From contig BSYO01000026.1 of assembly GCA_033239525.1 (NCBI GenBank), forward strand, positions 124,001 through 188,000: 64,000 bases of DNA. Reading direction: 5' to 3'. Under the pieces are notes generated by a model. That model had not been told where the DNA came from. It worked only from the letters and a program-made list of their open reading frames with translations, and made no database searches. Source of the stretch: Nepenthes gracilis. Its lineage: Eukaryota; Streptophyta; Magnoliopsida; Caryophyllales; Nepenthaceae. A program made the translations under genes and the position numbers. Within the stretch, counting starts at the first letter, position 1; the number at the start of each line of letters is the position of its first letter. Shown in pieces: positions 20,343 to 32,978 of this stretch.

Positions 20343-22604
20343 TCATTGATATGATGATTGTTCCAAATCCCAATTATATAAGGTATAAAGGCCCACCCTC
20401 AAAACTCATGCAAACAGTACTTTACATTTATTACGTCGACACCCCATCAAACAAAACAAATCCTCCATGCATGCCTATTGTGTGATTATCTTGTTTGATG
20501 TATTCACTTTCTGAGGATATATTCGTATGAGTAGCCATGCTGCCTTGCCTTGAACAATTTTGTATTCAATTCAAACAGAACTTTATCGTCTTATTGCAAA
20601 TAGTTTATTTTTATATAAAGCAGCCTCATTGTTATGCTAAGATTTTAGCTCATTGTCTAAAGTGTTAAGGCAAAAGCTCACACAAATCCACAACTAATTA
20701 TAATCTGGGGTTAACTAAATGGACCATAATCTCTAGCTAAATGGTAATATACAGATAAAGTGAAGCTGTAATTCAATTTGGTAGGCTATAACAATCAAGG
20801 CTTCATCTTTTTCTTCAAAATTTTTCACTGTCCACATCCCTCGCAGATCAGCAAATCCATCATAGCTTTTACCCTTCGTTCAATTGCTTCATAAGCAATG
20901 AAAGCAGGTAACGTTTTCATTATAAGTTACTCTCAACTGCTCTCAAAGTAATGAGAACAGATTGACGTGCAGATATCTGTCCCAATGGATGGCTAACATC
21001 TGGGCTTCAAAACAGGGAAAATAAAATTTGCATAAACATTGCACGCCAATCACCCAGTATTTACATGGGATTGTTTCCCAATCCCTCCTAGCAATTCATA
21101 AAATTTTGATAGGAATTGAAATGTTCAACACACTAAATATATCAGTAAATCTGTAATGCTTCCTATTCGAAATTATCATTCTTATGAAATCTTCTCTTTG
21201 CAAATTCCTCATTTTCTTCCTCATTGGATTGCTCTGTTCTGGTTTGGAAGAACAGAAAGAATGAGCATTGGTTAAGGTCGTCTGCATTGGTTAATCTTTT
21301 GGTATGTACTAGCGGTAGTTTTCTTGTGTTCTTGCCAAAACAATTTTAGCAGTTCTTATTGTTTGTTTGATATGATTCTTCCCGTCCCCAATAATCCAAA
21401 ATGAACAGTTAGGGAACACTGTAAATTATTTTGGAGGGTTTTAATCTGATTAAAATGATACGCATGACTATGAGCTCTCAGAATTAGGATGAAACCTTTT
21501 GTTTGCACTTTCTCTTTGGTTCCATCTTGATTCCCATTTGGATATTTGAAAATTTTTAATACTGGCTCCTAAGCTTCTATAACCTTGCAGATTGGAAAAG
21601 ATTTTTCTTCATTTGCAAGGGTTTACTTGCATATAAATGGCGTTGGACAGCATTCAACTGCATTTCGATCTCTCTTTTTCTTCTCTTTTTCTTCTTATTT
21701 TCGAGGTGGGTTTAGGTTTTGGTTTCTCAACATGTTTTTATTGACTTTGTCTATTTACACTTGTTCAGATTAGATCAGTATTCATGTTTATATTCTTTTC
21801 CTTTGTGCCCATCTTGGCAACCATTTTTAGCTATAAAATTGCTGTTGTAACCTTGATACCATTGTTCAAGAAATTTGTTCAAAATCTTTAAAACTACAGA
21901 AGATGCAGTCGGTGAATAGAATAGGCAATATTGTTGTGTCACTCTCCCAGGGCTACATTTTCATTGTTAGACATGCTCCAGCACGTGTGGTGGCACAAGC
22001 CCAAGTCACCTGACCTAGCCCAAATCTTTTACTCGAAAAATTCAAATAACAAATATTAATCATAAATCCATTATAAATTATACATATTTAACAACTGTCA
22101 AATTCCTAAAAAAATGAGAATATAAATATCAATAATATTATAAGCTCCTGAAAATGCAGTCTTATAAAATTTATAAAATAATAAGGGAGTCTCATAATAT
22201 TTCATCATAAAGCTTCTAGATTCTAAAATCGTCTCTACTTGAAATCTCTATGGTAAATGTACGGTCCTCTCTATCTAGCTATCGACCTCCTCTACTTGAA
22301 ATTTGTATAGAAAATGATTAAGATTCATTAATCAAACAATATGTTAATATGAATTTCTGCAAATGACTTCTCAGTTTTTGTGTAAATTTGATGGTTGTGT
22401 AGGGCTGTCTAATGTGATTGCTAAAGTCAAGGGTTGTCTAAGAAGGCATTGAACTCTTCAATCTCTTTATTGAACAGGTACACAAACTCGGCTTCCAGTC
22501 TCCTGTACTCATTTGATCATACACAAACTTAGTTATGTGCTACTGTTTTGTTTTTCATGATTATATAAGAGTTAATTACAAATCAATTAGTTGTATATTG
22601 ACAG

Positions 22605-22681
22605 GTTAGAGAGGGTGCTAAAGCTATTGGTGCTTCACAGATAATTGGCATAGATGTTAACAAAAAGAAGTTTGACAGAAC
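22605..22681 (+). pseudogene. captured alcohol dehydrogenase exon fragment
   Basis: After a splice-acceptor-like TTGACAG, 25 codons read VREGAKAIGASQIIGIDVNK and then KKFDR before a stop. This is the Rossmann-fold segment of plant medium-chain zinc alcohol dehydrogenases (the GLGAVGLAxxEGAxxxGASxIIGxDxN region), where the aspartate binds the NAD ribose. The upstream GxGxxG loop and all zinc ligands are absent. The acceptor at its 5' edge suggests capture of genomic DNA, with intron, rather than mRNA. Confidence 0.62.
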
Positions 22682-23333
22682 TTAATATTTAGTTTTCTTG
22701 TCAATGTTGTCAATATCATGTTTAGTTATTTGGCAACACCTGTTTTACTAGTTTATATTTTCTTTCTATGCTTCAAAAGTATAATTAGCTGGACGTAGAT
22801 TAGAATTAAAATATGAAATCAATTACTTGTATAGTAGTTACAATTATAGAAGTTTGACATAATCGATTCTTGTCTTATGTGTGTAGTCAATTGTAAACAT
22901 CACTTGGATTGATTTAATGTCACCCGATAAAGTTAAAGTATAATGGAATAAAATAAAATTTGCTACTGTTGCTGTGATAAAAGAATATGAGAGCAACTTT
23001 GCTGATGCTATTATAATCAGCTTGTGTACTGCTAATGTTGGAGTGCTGCCGCATTATTATTGATCTGTTGATAACAAATTATTTGCTACTACTGATGCAG
23101 CTAATCTTTATTTACTCCCCTTGCTCAACCCTCTCCAAAAAATAGGTATGTTTCTTTTTTTTGCACTTATTTTAAGGAATGAATTTTTTTTTTTTAAAGA
23201 AAAGGAATCAACTTTATATATTAAAATTGTTAAATTTAACTCAAGGTCTATTAATATTTGTAGTTTCAATGGATAATAAATATCAAATTCAAGCAGCGGT
23301 TGAAGATTTGAAGCTTACACCAGGATTTCAACT

Positions 23334-23760
23334 GTGAATAGCAATACTTTTAATAGTATCAAGTATAGAAATGTACCAACTTTGGTGCATTTAAAAAGTT
23401 ATTTCAAAAAAATTGATCACAGAGAGACTTTTCAAAAATTTGGTCCCAATGAGTATATTAATGGTAGCAACATTCATGAGTGCTCAAGACAGAACCTTAT
23501 ATTTACCGGACAGAGAATTAAGATGAATGAAAATGTCTTGCATTCAAAAAAAATTTTATATAATATAGCTCCTTATATTCATTCTAAATATTTGATGATT
23601 ATCAGTGTATTGATTGTCTATTCATACTGTAGGTCGAAGAAGAAATTGCTTAGGTGATGAAAAAGGCTGGCATTTCTTTTGAGGCCTTCATGGAGAGTTC
23701 TGTTTTGAAAAAAGTAATTGACTGTAGTAAAAAGATAGGTCTTACTCACGCTTGCTTTTG
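23334..23760 (+). other. coding-like stretch, unrecognised
   Basis: A 107-codon frame at 23334-23657 (VHLKSYFKKIDHRETFQKFG in its middle) is followed by AGISFEAFMESSVLKKVIDC in another frame to about 23760. Codon composition looks less random than the flanks. I do not recognise a family. It lies inside the CACTA-like element and may be another captured exon or element-encoded sequence. Confidence 0.22.
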
Positions 23761-24865
23761 AAATAAAATTATTTTACGAAGGGATTGAGCTCATCGTTGA
23801 GTTGGACAGCTTCTCTTTCTAACTATTGTCGGGTGGCTTGGTGACGTATTTGTACTTGAAAGCTTATCGACGAGTCCCCTTTGTGACAATAAAATTTTAG
23901 AACAGAAAAAAAAAAAGATTACAAATGGGAACTATTTTAATCAATTTTTCGCTTTCTAATCGGAGACGTTTATACGGCTGACATGCCACCAAGTTAGCTG
24001 TGGCTTTGAGGAGAGAGCATAGAATCTTTTAGGCCAATTTGGTCCTATTTTCTTTTGGTGTTTCGAAGCTCGCAGTCTTCTTTCTTTCCTCCTTGTACCA
24101 AGGATGAAAGGCTTTTCATTCGTTCCCCAAGTGAGGTGCCCCGTACGAGGCGCTGGCTGGTAGAGGAGTACAAATTTATTGAAAAGAAAATTACATGCCC
24201 TTCCGTGGTGGCTCTAATCCCTAAAATTTAGGGCTAGTTCAGTCTTAGCCGTGTGTTTGTTAACTACAATGGATTTTATCTTTTTTTCCTTCAAAAATGA
24301 TAATGGATGTGTGGAGTGCTTGAAATTGACCTTCGTTTTTATTTGGGAAACCTCTCTTTTTGAAGGAGTGAAAACCTGGGATGAACTTGTATAAGTAGAG
24401 CATGTTAGAGAGAGTCGGTGCTGCTTAGGTGTGTATTGAAACTGAGATGGACGCTAAATTATTGGAAATTGTTACTTAAGTAACTAGGGCTGACATGAAT
24501 TCAGGTGAGGACTTGTTGCTAGACATTCGTGTGGAGCACAAATGGAGTAATAATTCATATGATGAAAATTCAAAAGAGAATAGTTCGTATGTATGTGATG
24601 GTTTTTGGTGGATATTTTGTTCATGATGGTAAAATACCCATGATTAAGGCAAGCTTATTTACTCTAAATCCACCGTATACGTGCTTCTAATTATACTTCT
24701 TACATATATGATTTACTTATTCCGAATTCTTTATAGGAAGAGTCTAATTCCGGATGGCTGTTTTGGATGTCCTGGAAAGACATTTGATGAATCCTTAAAA
24801 GCAGAGCCCCTTTTGGCCTTCTGTCGAGATGGGTGTTCTCTCTACGCGGTCATGTAGATCACCTA

Positions 24866-25118
24866 GACAATAAAAGCCTCATTTAGCTTGCCCTGCTCCC
24901 ACTTTATCTTGCCGCCAGTTGGGTCTTCCGAAATTTCATCCGACACATACTGCCGTAAACGTACAAAATACACATTCCCAAACTTGTCTGCACCCGCCAT
25001 GGTGTCAAAATCTACGTGGTGTGACGCTCTGAGCCATCTTAGGAAAACATCATCAGCAAAAATAGACAGCTGGTTCGCATCATGTGTGTACTTGCAATAA
25101 TGGAAGGACTGGCACATA
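24866..25118 (-). pseudogene. captured SF3B3 (SAP130) exon fragment
   Basis: On the minus strand, after an acceptor-like TTGTGCAG, the frame reads QSFHYCKYTHDANQLSIFAD, then LRASHHVDFDTMAGADKFGN, VYFVRL and DEISEDPTGGKIKWEQGKLN before a stop near 24863. This is unmistakably the conserved C-terminal region of splicing factor 3B subunit 3, the beta-propeller scaffold of the U2 snRNP SF3b complex in the nucleus. About 80 of roughly 1200 residues are present. The exon is nearly open, with a few substitutions and no internal stop, and is opposite in strand to the alcohol dehydrogenase fragment. It is best explained as a gene fragment carried by the CACTA-like element. Confidence 0.87.
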
Positions 25119-26581
25119 CTGCACAAGAACAAATGTATTACATAATACAAGTATAGGATCCTTAGAGCTGGCTTAAAAGACTAATATCCTCCTAACAGAT
25201 ATCATACAAAGTAAAAACCACAGCCACCACAATGCAAAGTCGATATGAAAGTTGGAAGACTAATATTTGGCATATTCTTACATTTAATCTTTGTAACAAT
25301 AAGTAATGCAGTTTCGGTAAGCATCCCCTATTATTGTCCAGCGTTATAAACAATGACGTATCTTAAATGAAAATATGTAATGAATAGTTGTTAGATTTAT
25401 GTTTCCTAATTTTGATTCTGATCTAATGCTTACACAAGGGATAAAATCTCTATGTTTAACCAGTTAGAGATGAAGCTGAACTATTGAGAATATTTTTTTC
25501 TCCCCCTAATCTTTCCACTCTCTTTCACTTCTACACCTGCTCTCCCTTCCCGTTTCACATCAAATTAATATAACACAGGATACTGATGCCCTATGGGATT
25601 AACTGAAACACTGCTAACTATGTGCATGAGTAAACGTGTGGACCTGTGTGTAAACAAGCATACAACAAAATGAATTGTTGTGATCTTCTATTGATTTCAT
25701 TTCCCTTTCATTCCATGTAGCATTATAATGTCCACATTTTTAGTTATATTTCATCATAACACAAGTAATTGTTTGCAGGACCTTGAGAATACAATTAACC
25801 AAATGAATGATAAAAGTGTCCAAGGAGCGGATGGTGGCTTGTCATTTAGGTTTCAAGTAATCTGCTTGTTGCAATTGCCTAGATCTTTTAATGATGATAA
25901 TGAATAACATTATTCAGGTCTTATTACTTGGCTGTACACTTTACATGTTATTTATTGAAGGTAAAAGTTGTAAGGCCGTTTGATAAGAACATTATGTGAT
26001 CAGTTTAATAGGCCTGCTAGCGGAGCTATGAGCCAATCTAAAGTCTTGAAGGGCCAACTGGCTTTCTCTTCCTCGACTGATCATGTGTTTAAAACAAGTG
26101 GAGGTTAGAGCCTTTGAGGCAATGTTAAAAATATTATTTTTCATATTTATTTAGTTTACTTCTGAATATAATTAGATTATGTTAAGATATCTAGAATTAT
26201 ATCAGAGTTATTTTTAAAATAACTCATTGTTCATAACAGTCGAATATCTACAAAAATAAAAGATCAGATCAGATGATCTCAACATTCAAAAAAGACATGT
26301 ATATAAGTTCAAGTTGAGGTTATAATGTTTAAATTCAAGTATATTTTATTAAATTATAAAAAATGCTTATACTAATATTATTTTTTTTTTAAATTTTTAA
26401 GTTAAATAGATAAAGCAATATAGATGAATGGTATTCAATGCATTCTGAAATTCAGATTAGATGCCAATGCCACATCAATCTAATGCATTGCTTCATCCAA
26501 TTACAATCATCAGCCAATCTACCATCAGCAGATACCTTCCCAATACAAAGGGGATCCACTCTTTTATATCAGAAGCATCAA

Positions 26582-26821
26582 TTACAGGTGTCTTCCATCA
26601 GCATCTCTTCGACACTTTGCTTCAGAGCAGCTCTTCTTTTTGCTGAAATTTGATAGACATACTCCAACCAAAAGATGGAACCTTTGGGCAGGCTTAGCTG
26701 ACGAAGCAATATTAAGACCTGCCTTCTTCAGGTCCCTTACAACATTCTTCTTAGCCTTCCGGAAATGGCTAAAGCAGAGGGAAGAAATAGTAGATCTTAT
26801 TATATTATACAGATTTGTCAT
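26582..26821 (-). other. coding-like minus-strand stretch, unrecognised
   Basis: A 79-codon minus-strand frame contains FRKAKKNVVRDLKKAGLNIA and then SSAKPAQRFHLLVG, with a basic, helix-like composition unlike the AT-rich flanks. It could be a third captured exon near the right end of the CACTA-like element. I cannot name the family. Confidence 0.22.
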
Positions 26822-28689
26822 AATGTATTAAAATTTTTTTAAATTATTATAAGATAATTTTATTTTATTATATGAAATTTATTTGTATTTTTTTGATCAA
26901 TATAAATTCAATATTTGTGTTAAAATTTTATCCATTAAAGTATATAATTTAGAGGTAAAATTGTATATTTTTTGTGACAATTATTTGTTATTAAATATAT
27001 TATTTAGTGATAAATTAAAATATATTTTAGTGATAAAATTATTTTATCACTAAAGAATATTATATAATGTCAATTTATTTTTTGTTATTAAAGAAATCTT
27101 CTAGTAACAAAATAAAAATTCATCACTAAAGGTTTAGTGACAGATTTTTAGTAACAAATTAATATTTCGTAATTAAATTTTTTAGTGACAAATTTATAAT
27201 TAATGGTGGTAAATTATTTTGTCACTAAATGTTAAAATTATTGTATATAGATGTTCTTATATGTTGTTAATTTTACATTTGTGCTTTTGCATGTCAACAA
27301 TTTCTATATATTTATTCATGCATATTTTTCATCTACAAGAAATCAATAAAATTTTATAAATTATGTTAAATTTTTGAAATTTTAGCACAAGTGATTCTGC
27401 TTGTAACAAAATTTCACACTTAAGTTTATATATGTTAACAATTCTTATACTATTATTCATGTATGTCATATATTTACAAGAAAAGTGATGAAAACTTTGA
27501 CTTAAATAAAAATAATTGCGTAAAGTTTTTAATTTTGATTAAATAATGACCATTACAGAAAATTAATAAAAATATATTGATATGTTATAATATATTATTT
27601 ATAAAAGAAATGTCAATTCTAGCATTCATGGGTCAAAAAAGTCATATTTTATCCCGACTGTAGAAAATAATATATAATCGATCTATAAACAGGTCTTAAA
27701 TTGTTCCATATGGCTTTGGACCATGTGAAAACAACCATAATTCAAACTTCAATATTCATCATTTATTAGTATGATTATAATTAATATTTGATTCCTTATA
27801 AGTTTGAAAGCTTTTAGTATATTTCATATTATTATTCATTTACAATTTCCTCATATTCCTGTTATTCATAAATGCTACATGAAATTCAGCATGTTTTCAA
27901 TATTTATATGACTTCTACATGCTTTATCAAAAATTAATATTATGGGCATATTAGATTTTGATTATGTCATCATCCTCTGCATGTTTCGTTCGATCTGTAT
28001 TCATATATAAAATTTATATATGCTTTATTGAGTATTAAATTCATTATTACCACTTTTTTTTAATCTTTTAGATTAGCAAATTTGATATACTTGCAAGGAT
28101 TGTTGGATCCGGAGAAGACTTTATGAATAATAGTTTTTAAGATGTTTAGATTATTTTAATTGTAATAAAAATGATTCAAAATGATAGTTTCCGTGTATTG
28201 GATAATATTGTATATGGCTATTCGCTAGTGATAATGTTTAAGCTCAATTTAGTATAAGTTTGAATTCAGTATCGTGTTAAAATTTATATTTAGATGCTCT
28301 AATTTTTGTTAAGATACTCTTTCCTTCTTAAGGTTTAAGTGAAGCAATTGTCGAGTTTTAAAACCACTTTTGGTTATATCTTTTAGATTCAGTATTTGGA
28401 TAACTTACATCATTATTCAGTCTATTTAATAGTATTTTTTATAAATTCACATCATGATATATTATTTAGATTTAAGTTGGTTAATTGAACAATTGATTTC
28501 GAGTATTGAGTTTGACTTTAATATTAAGTTAATTACGAGTCATGAAATATAAAAATTTGAGACATTAGCTTGAGGATGTGACAATTAAAATAGTGTTAAA
28601 GAAAGTCAAAATGAAATTATCTTATTTGATTTGATAATTTGAAATAATTAATTATATTGTGATAGCTATTAAGATATCAACTAGATTGG

Positions 28690-29590
28690 GTAGGCCAAGA
28701 TCTAACAGGGTAGAGGAATATCTTACTATAATGGCAAGGATAGTAGAAGAGATGGATGAAATGGTCCAAATATAATCAAATCCAGAGTTAGCTATAATGA
28801 CTCTAGGGGTTGCATTGATGGCGTACAATCACTTTGTGAATGAAAAGGGTGCTGGAGTTCATGGAAGATTCTAATCTGATGAAGGTGAAAATCTAGATTC
28901 GATGTATTGAGAATGTTTTGAAAATAATCAACTATTAGGAGGAAGATAAAGTCAAGTTTGCCTTGTACAAGTTAAATGGAGAGGCAGACTATATGTGAGT
29001 AAATAAGAAAAGTCATATTGGGATTAGAAAATGAGCAAACTTTGTGGAATGTATTTTTAGAAGTATTTCTAGATAAATACTTTCCTTCAAGTTTACAAGA
29101 ATAGAAGAAAGATAAGTTTACCCGTTTGTGGCAAGAAAATAGAATTGTGGTCAAGTATGACAACAAATTTACCAATTTGGATTGTTATGCTCCATGCATG
29201 GTCATGGACGAGATGATGGAAATTTTTGTAAGTGCTAAATGACATTATTTAGAAGCAACTGGGGACTTTGAGGTTTGAGAACTTACAGAAAGTTATTAAT
29301 TAGACCTTGTTGTACAAGTAGGTGTTAGACATAGGAAAGTTTTTTGAAAAGAATAGTGTAAGTTGAGGAGGTCAAAATTTAGGGTCAAGTGGATTCTATA
29401 AAAGATTCAAAGTCTCTTGAAAAGGGTGCAAATGTGGTAGCTAAACTCTACGACATATCAGGCTAGCGATAGTTAATGCCCATGTGCCTATATTGTGAAA
29501 AGTTGTGAGGACAAAGGACTTACTATAAGAAGATGAATGAATACTTCAATTGTCGCCAATTCGACAATATGATCAAAAATAGCCCTTTCT
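28690..29590 (+). pseudogene. gag remnant of chromovirus 2
   Basis: The translation in broken frames gives KVKFALYKLNGEADYM, ENEQTLWNVFLEVFLDKYFP, KKDKFTRLWQENRIVVKYDN and KFTNLDCYAP. This is the same Retrotrans_gag core as in element 1 (4606-5940) and clearly a relative. The zinc-knuckle region near 29480-29570 keeps CLYCEK and YFNCRQFDN, but its pattern is broken. Multiple stops and at least two frameshifts are present. Confidence 0.7.
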
Positions 29591-29639
29591 CTTTGAGAAA
29601 AATGGCTAAAGAGCCATGTATTTTTAAGAGAGCTATTTC

Positions 29640-31345
29640 AGTGATGGCCAAGGATGTAGATGTGTCTCTTTTGAAGGTAAACTTTTATTTTTTGAGACTT
29701 TCCCACATGTGTTGTTAGATCCTAGATCGACATATTTGTTTGTATCTCTTAAATTCATATGTCATTTGTAATTGCTACCTAGGATTATAGACTATTCATT
29801 TATAGTGTCTATGCATACAGGTACATCCCTAATAACCGATATTGTATACCCTAGATGTATTATTTGGGCGAATGGGTTTAAATTGCCAGTAGGTTTAAAT
29901 TGGTTGTAGGCTTGATTTTGTTAAACATACATAATTTTGATACAATTTTAAATATAGATTGGTTGACATGCTATCACGTTATACAAATTATTTCTACAAG
30001 AGGATATATTTTATGATTTTGGATTGTGACCCTTCCTCTTTTCAAGGAATAAAACAAAAAAGGTTAACCCATATGATTTTTGCTCTACATCATGCCATTT
30101 TATCAAAGGTGGGTATCAATTATACTTAACCTATGTTACCACCGTTAAAAGCTACAGTGTGTTGGCATTAGAGATAAACATAGTAAGTGAGTTTGAGAAT
30201 GTATTTCTGAAAGATCTACTTAGGTTGCCACCAAATAAGAAGATCGATTTTGAAATAGAGATAATGCTATGATCAGTGTTCGTTTTTGAAACTTTGTATA
30301 GGTGGCACATTCGGAGTTGAAGGAGTTGAAGAAGTAATTATGAGAGTTGTTTGTGAATGGTTTCACTCAACCAAGTATGTTGTGTTCGGGTGCACTCGTT
30401 CTAACTATGAAGATGAAGGATGGCTCTATGAGGTTGTATATAGAGTGTTGGAAGCTTAACAAAAGAGCCATCAAGAAGTTCCCATTGCCAAGAATAAACA
30501 ATTTATTTGATCAATTGTAAGGTTCTTAAGTATTTTCAAAAATTAATCTTCGATAGGAGTATTATTAATTGAGGATCAAGAAGGAAGATGAGGTAAAGAT
30601 GGCTTCCCGAATAAGATAAAGTTATTATGAGCTTTTAGTGATGCCTTTCAAATTAACTATTGCCCCTATAGTATTTATATATTTGATAAATTGAATGTTC
30701 CGACCTTAAATCGATAAATTTGTGATGGCTTTTATCGATAACATATTGATCTATTCAATAAACTATAAAGAGCACGAGATTCATTTAATAGTTGCCTCAC
30801 AAACACTTAGAGAGAGAAGACTATATACAAATATGAAGAAATGTGAATTTTTACCCAAAGAAGAGGTTTTTCTTAGCCACATGATCGGTAAAGGAAGCAT
30901 CTTAGTCTATCCTAAAAGGTTTGAAGCTGTGATGAATTATAGTCGATCAACAACAGTCATGATAGTGCAATATTTTCTTGGGATGATTGGTTATTGATGA
31001 AGATTTATGAATAACTTTTTGAGGATTGTGATGTCATTGAGTTACCTAACATAGAAGAAGATGGAATTTTGTTGGGATGAAGAGTGTAAAAGAAGTTTTT
31101 AGGAATTAAAGGACCATTGGACCACCGCTCTAATATTAGCTATTCCAGAAGGATCTGGACGATATGTTGCCTATTGTGTTAAGGAACTAGCTAGGGTGTA
31201 TTTTAATGTAGTATAGGAAGATAATTGCTTATAAATAGAGACAGCTAAAGACTTATGGAAAAAAATTATCCAACCCACGGTTTGGAGCTAACGGTGATCA
31301 TCTTTGCATTAAAAAGGGAGAATGAATGAGAAGGTAAATTTAATG
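29640..31345 (+). pseudogene. protease, RT and RNase H start of chromovirus 2
   Basis: Protease remnants at 29690-30060 give KFICHL and IVYPRCIIW. The linker and RT start give VSEFENVFLKDLLRLPPNKK at 30190. The RT palm at 30722-30997 reads AFIDNILIYS, then LYTNMKKCEFLPKEEVFLSH and VQYFLGMIGY. The catalytic FxDD box is FIDN here, so the second essential aspartate is lost. RNase H begins near 31255 (NPTVWS/LELTVIIFALK in two frames) and is cut by an LTR at about 31350. RNA-dependent DNA polymerase function is abolished. Confidence 0.78.
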
Positions 31346-31349
31346 AGAA

Positions 31350-32978
31350 ATCAAACCAGTTTTGTTAAATTTTAAGTGAAAATAAATTCATCTAAGTCAT
31401 TTATTCCTTTATTGTTATTCTTTCCTAAAATCTTTAAGTATTTCTTATTTAACACTCATACAGATGATATTTTCACAATCAAATTGATTATACCATACAT
31501 ACATGTGAATCTATTATTATTTTATAAAATTTTATAAATTTTATATTTTAAATTTATATAAATCATATTTAGGTATTGAAAATCTTTTATCAATGTTCTT
31601 ACATATTTATTTCCATACTTGTGCCTCTGCATGTTAATAATTTTTATGTATTTATTTATACATATTTTCTATTTACAAGAAATTGATAACACTTTATAAA
31701 CTATATTGAATTCCTGAAATTTTAACATAAACAATGTTACATATCAGTAGTTTTCACGCTTAAGTTTTTGTTGTTAATGGTTCTAACTTTATTATTCTTG
31801 TATGTCATATATTGTTAAAAAAAAGTGACAAAAAACTCTACTTTAACTTTAATAAAAATGATTAGCTTCTCTAGCAAGAGAAACGGTATATATTTATATT
31901 TTATGTAGATGCTTTAATTTTGACTAAATAATGACCATTTTAAAGAATTAATGAAATATATGTAGACATATCCTATTACATTTTTTATAAAGCAAATGTT
32001 AAAGTTAATATCCATGGGTCTAAAAAGTGATATTTGACCCTAACTATATAAAATAATATATAGTCGACCAACTTACAAGTCGTGAATTATATTATGTGGC
32101 ATTTAGTTATATGGAAACAATCGTAATCCAAATTTTGATATTCGACTATTATTAGTGAGGTCATCACTAAATTTTGATTCCTTATACATTTGAAAGATTT
32201 TTGAATGTTTCATATTATTATTCGTTCATGATTTTCACAAATTCCTATTATCCATAAAGGTTGTATGAAATTTAGCATGATTTTTGTAGTTATATGATTT
32301 GTTTTGTTTTGAGATTTGTATACAGTTTCTAAGATTATCAGCGTATCAAAATTTGGTGTTGACATTGTCCTCTACATATTTCATTTAATATATATTCATA
32401 TATAAAATTTATACATAATTTACTAAATATTAAACACATTGTTGCCCTTTATTTGTTGATCTTTTATATTAGTAGGTTAGATATACTTGCAAGGATTTTC
32501 AAATCGGGAGAAGGCTTTACAAAAAGTAGTTTTCAGGATGTTTAGATTATTTTAATTGTACTAGAAATACTTTATTACAGTAGTGTCTGGGTTTTGGTCA
32601 ATATTATATATGGTCACTAACCGATGATAATGTTTAGGTTCAATTTAGTATAAGTTTAAATTCAGTACCATGATTAAGTTTATATTTAGATACACTGATT
32701 TTGATTATGATACTCTTTTATTACTTAAGGCTTAAGTCAAACAGTTGTTAAATTTTAAAACTACTTAAAGGTGTGACTTTTAGATTCTATATTTAAATAA
32801 TGTATAAGTATTTGAACCATTTAATGATATTTGTTACAAGTTCGTGTCTCGGCATATTGTTTTCGTTTAAGTCAGTCAATCAACCAATTGATATCAGGTA
32901 TTGAGTTAGATTGTGATATTAAGTTAATTACACGTTATAAAATATTAAAATCTGGGATCTTAAGTCGAGGATGTGACA
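31350..32978 (+). repeat. nested LTR of the chromovirus 2 family inside RNase H
   Basis: A copy of the LTR also seen at 17651-17850 plus 27246-28583, ending TCGAGGATGTGACA at 32978. RNase H codons lie on both sides: ALK..EGKFN before it, and KTLKYLF and WMDLLKGYSCEI after it. This copy is therefore inserted in the element rather than being its 3' LTR. No internal sequence accompanies it, so it is probably solo. The left boundary is approximate (31345-31390), and I could not read an unambiguous target duplication. Confidence 0.68.

Larger units (their letters stand above)
17850..27245 (+). mobile_element. CACTA-like (En/Spm) element carrying host gene fragments
   Basis: This 9.4 kb block interrupts an LTR whose two halves align to a sister copy. 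Both ends carry many TTTAGTGACAAAT-type subterminal repeats in both orientations, a hallmark of plant CACTA elements. Its tips TTTTTACAAAAAAAA and (inverted) TATATACAATAATTTT look like decayed CACTACAAGAAAA termini. Inside are a remnant resembling the C-terminus of CACTA transposase-associated sequence (20025-20342), an alcohol dehydrogenase fragment and an SF3B3 fragment. No intact transposase is present. The 3-bp target duplication is not legible because the tips are decayed. Confidence 0.65.
17651..28583 (+). repeat. 5' LTR of chromovirus 2, split by a 9.4 kb insert
   Basis: The left part 17651-17850 matches 31450-31590 (TTTATATTTTAAATTTATAT, then AAATCA.ATTT). The right part 27246-28583 matches 31590-32978, including GATGTTCTTA, CTTATAC, CTATTATTCATGTATGTCATATAT, the AATATATAATCGAT segment, TTGCAAGGATT and the shared terminus GAGGATGTGACA. 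The two halves together make one LTR of about 1.5 kb with a CACTA-like insertion in it. The outer left end is uncertain because the gene-carrying element abuts it. Confidence 0.62.
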
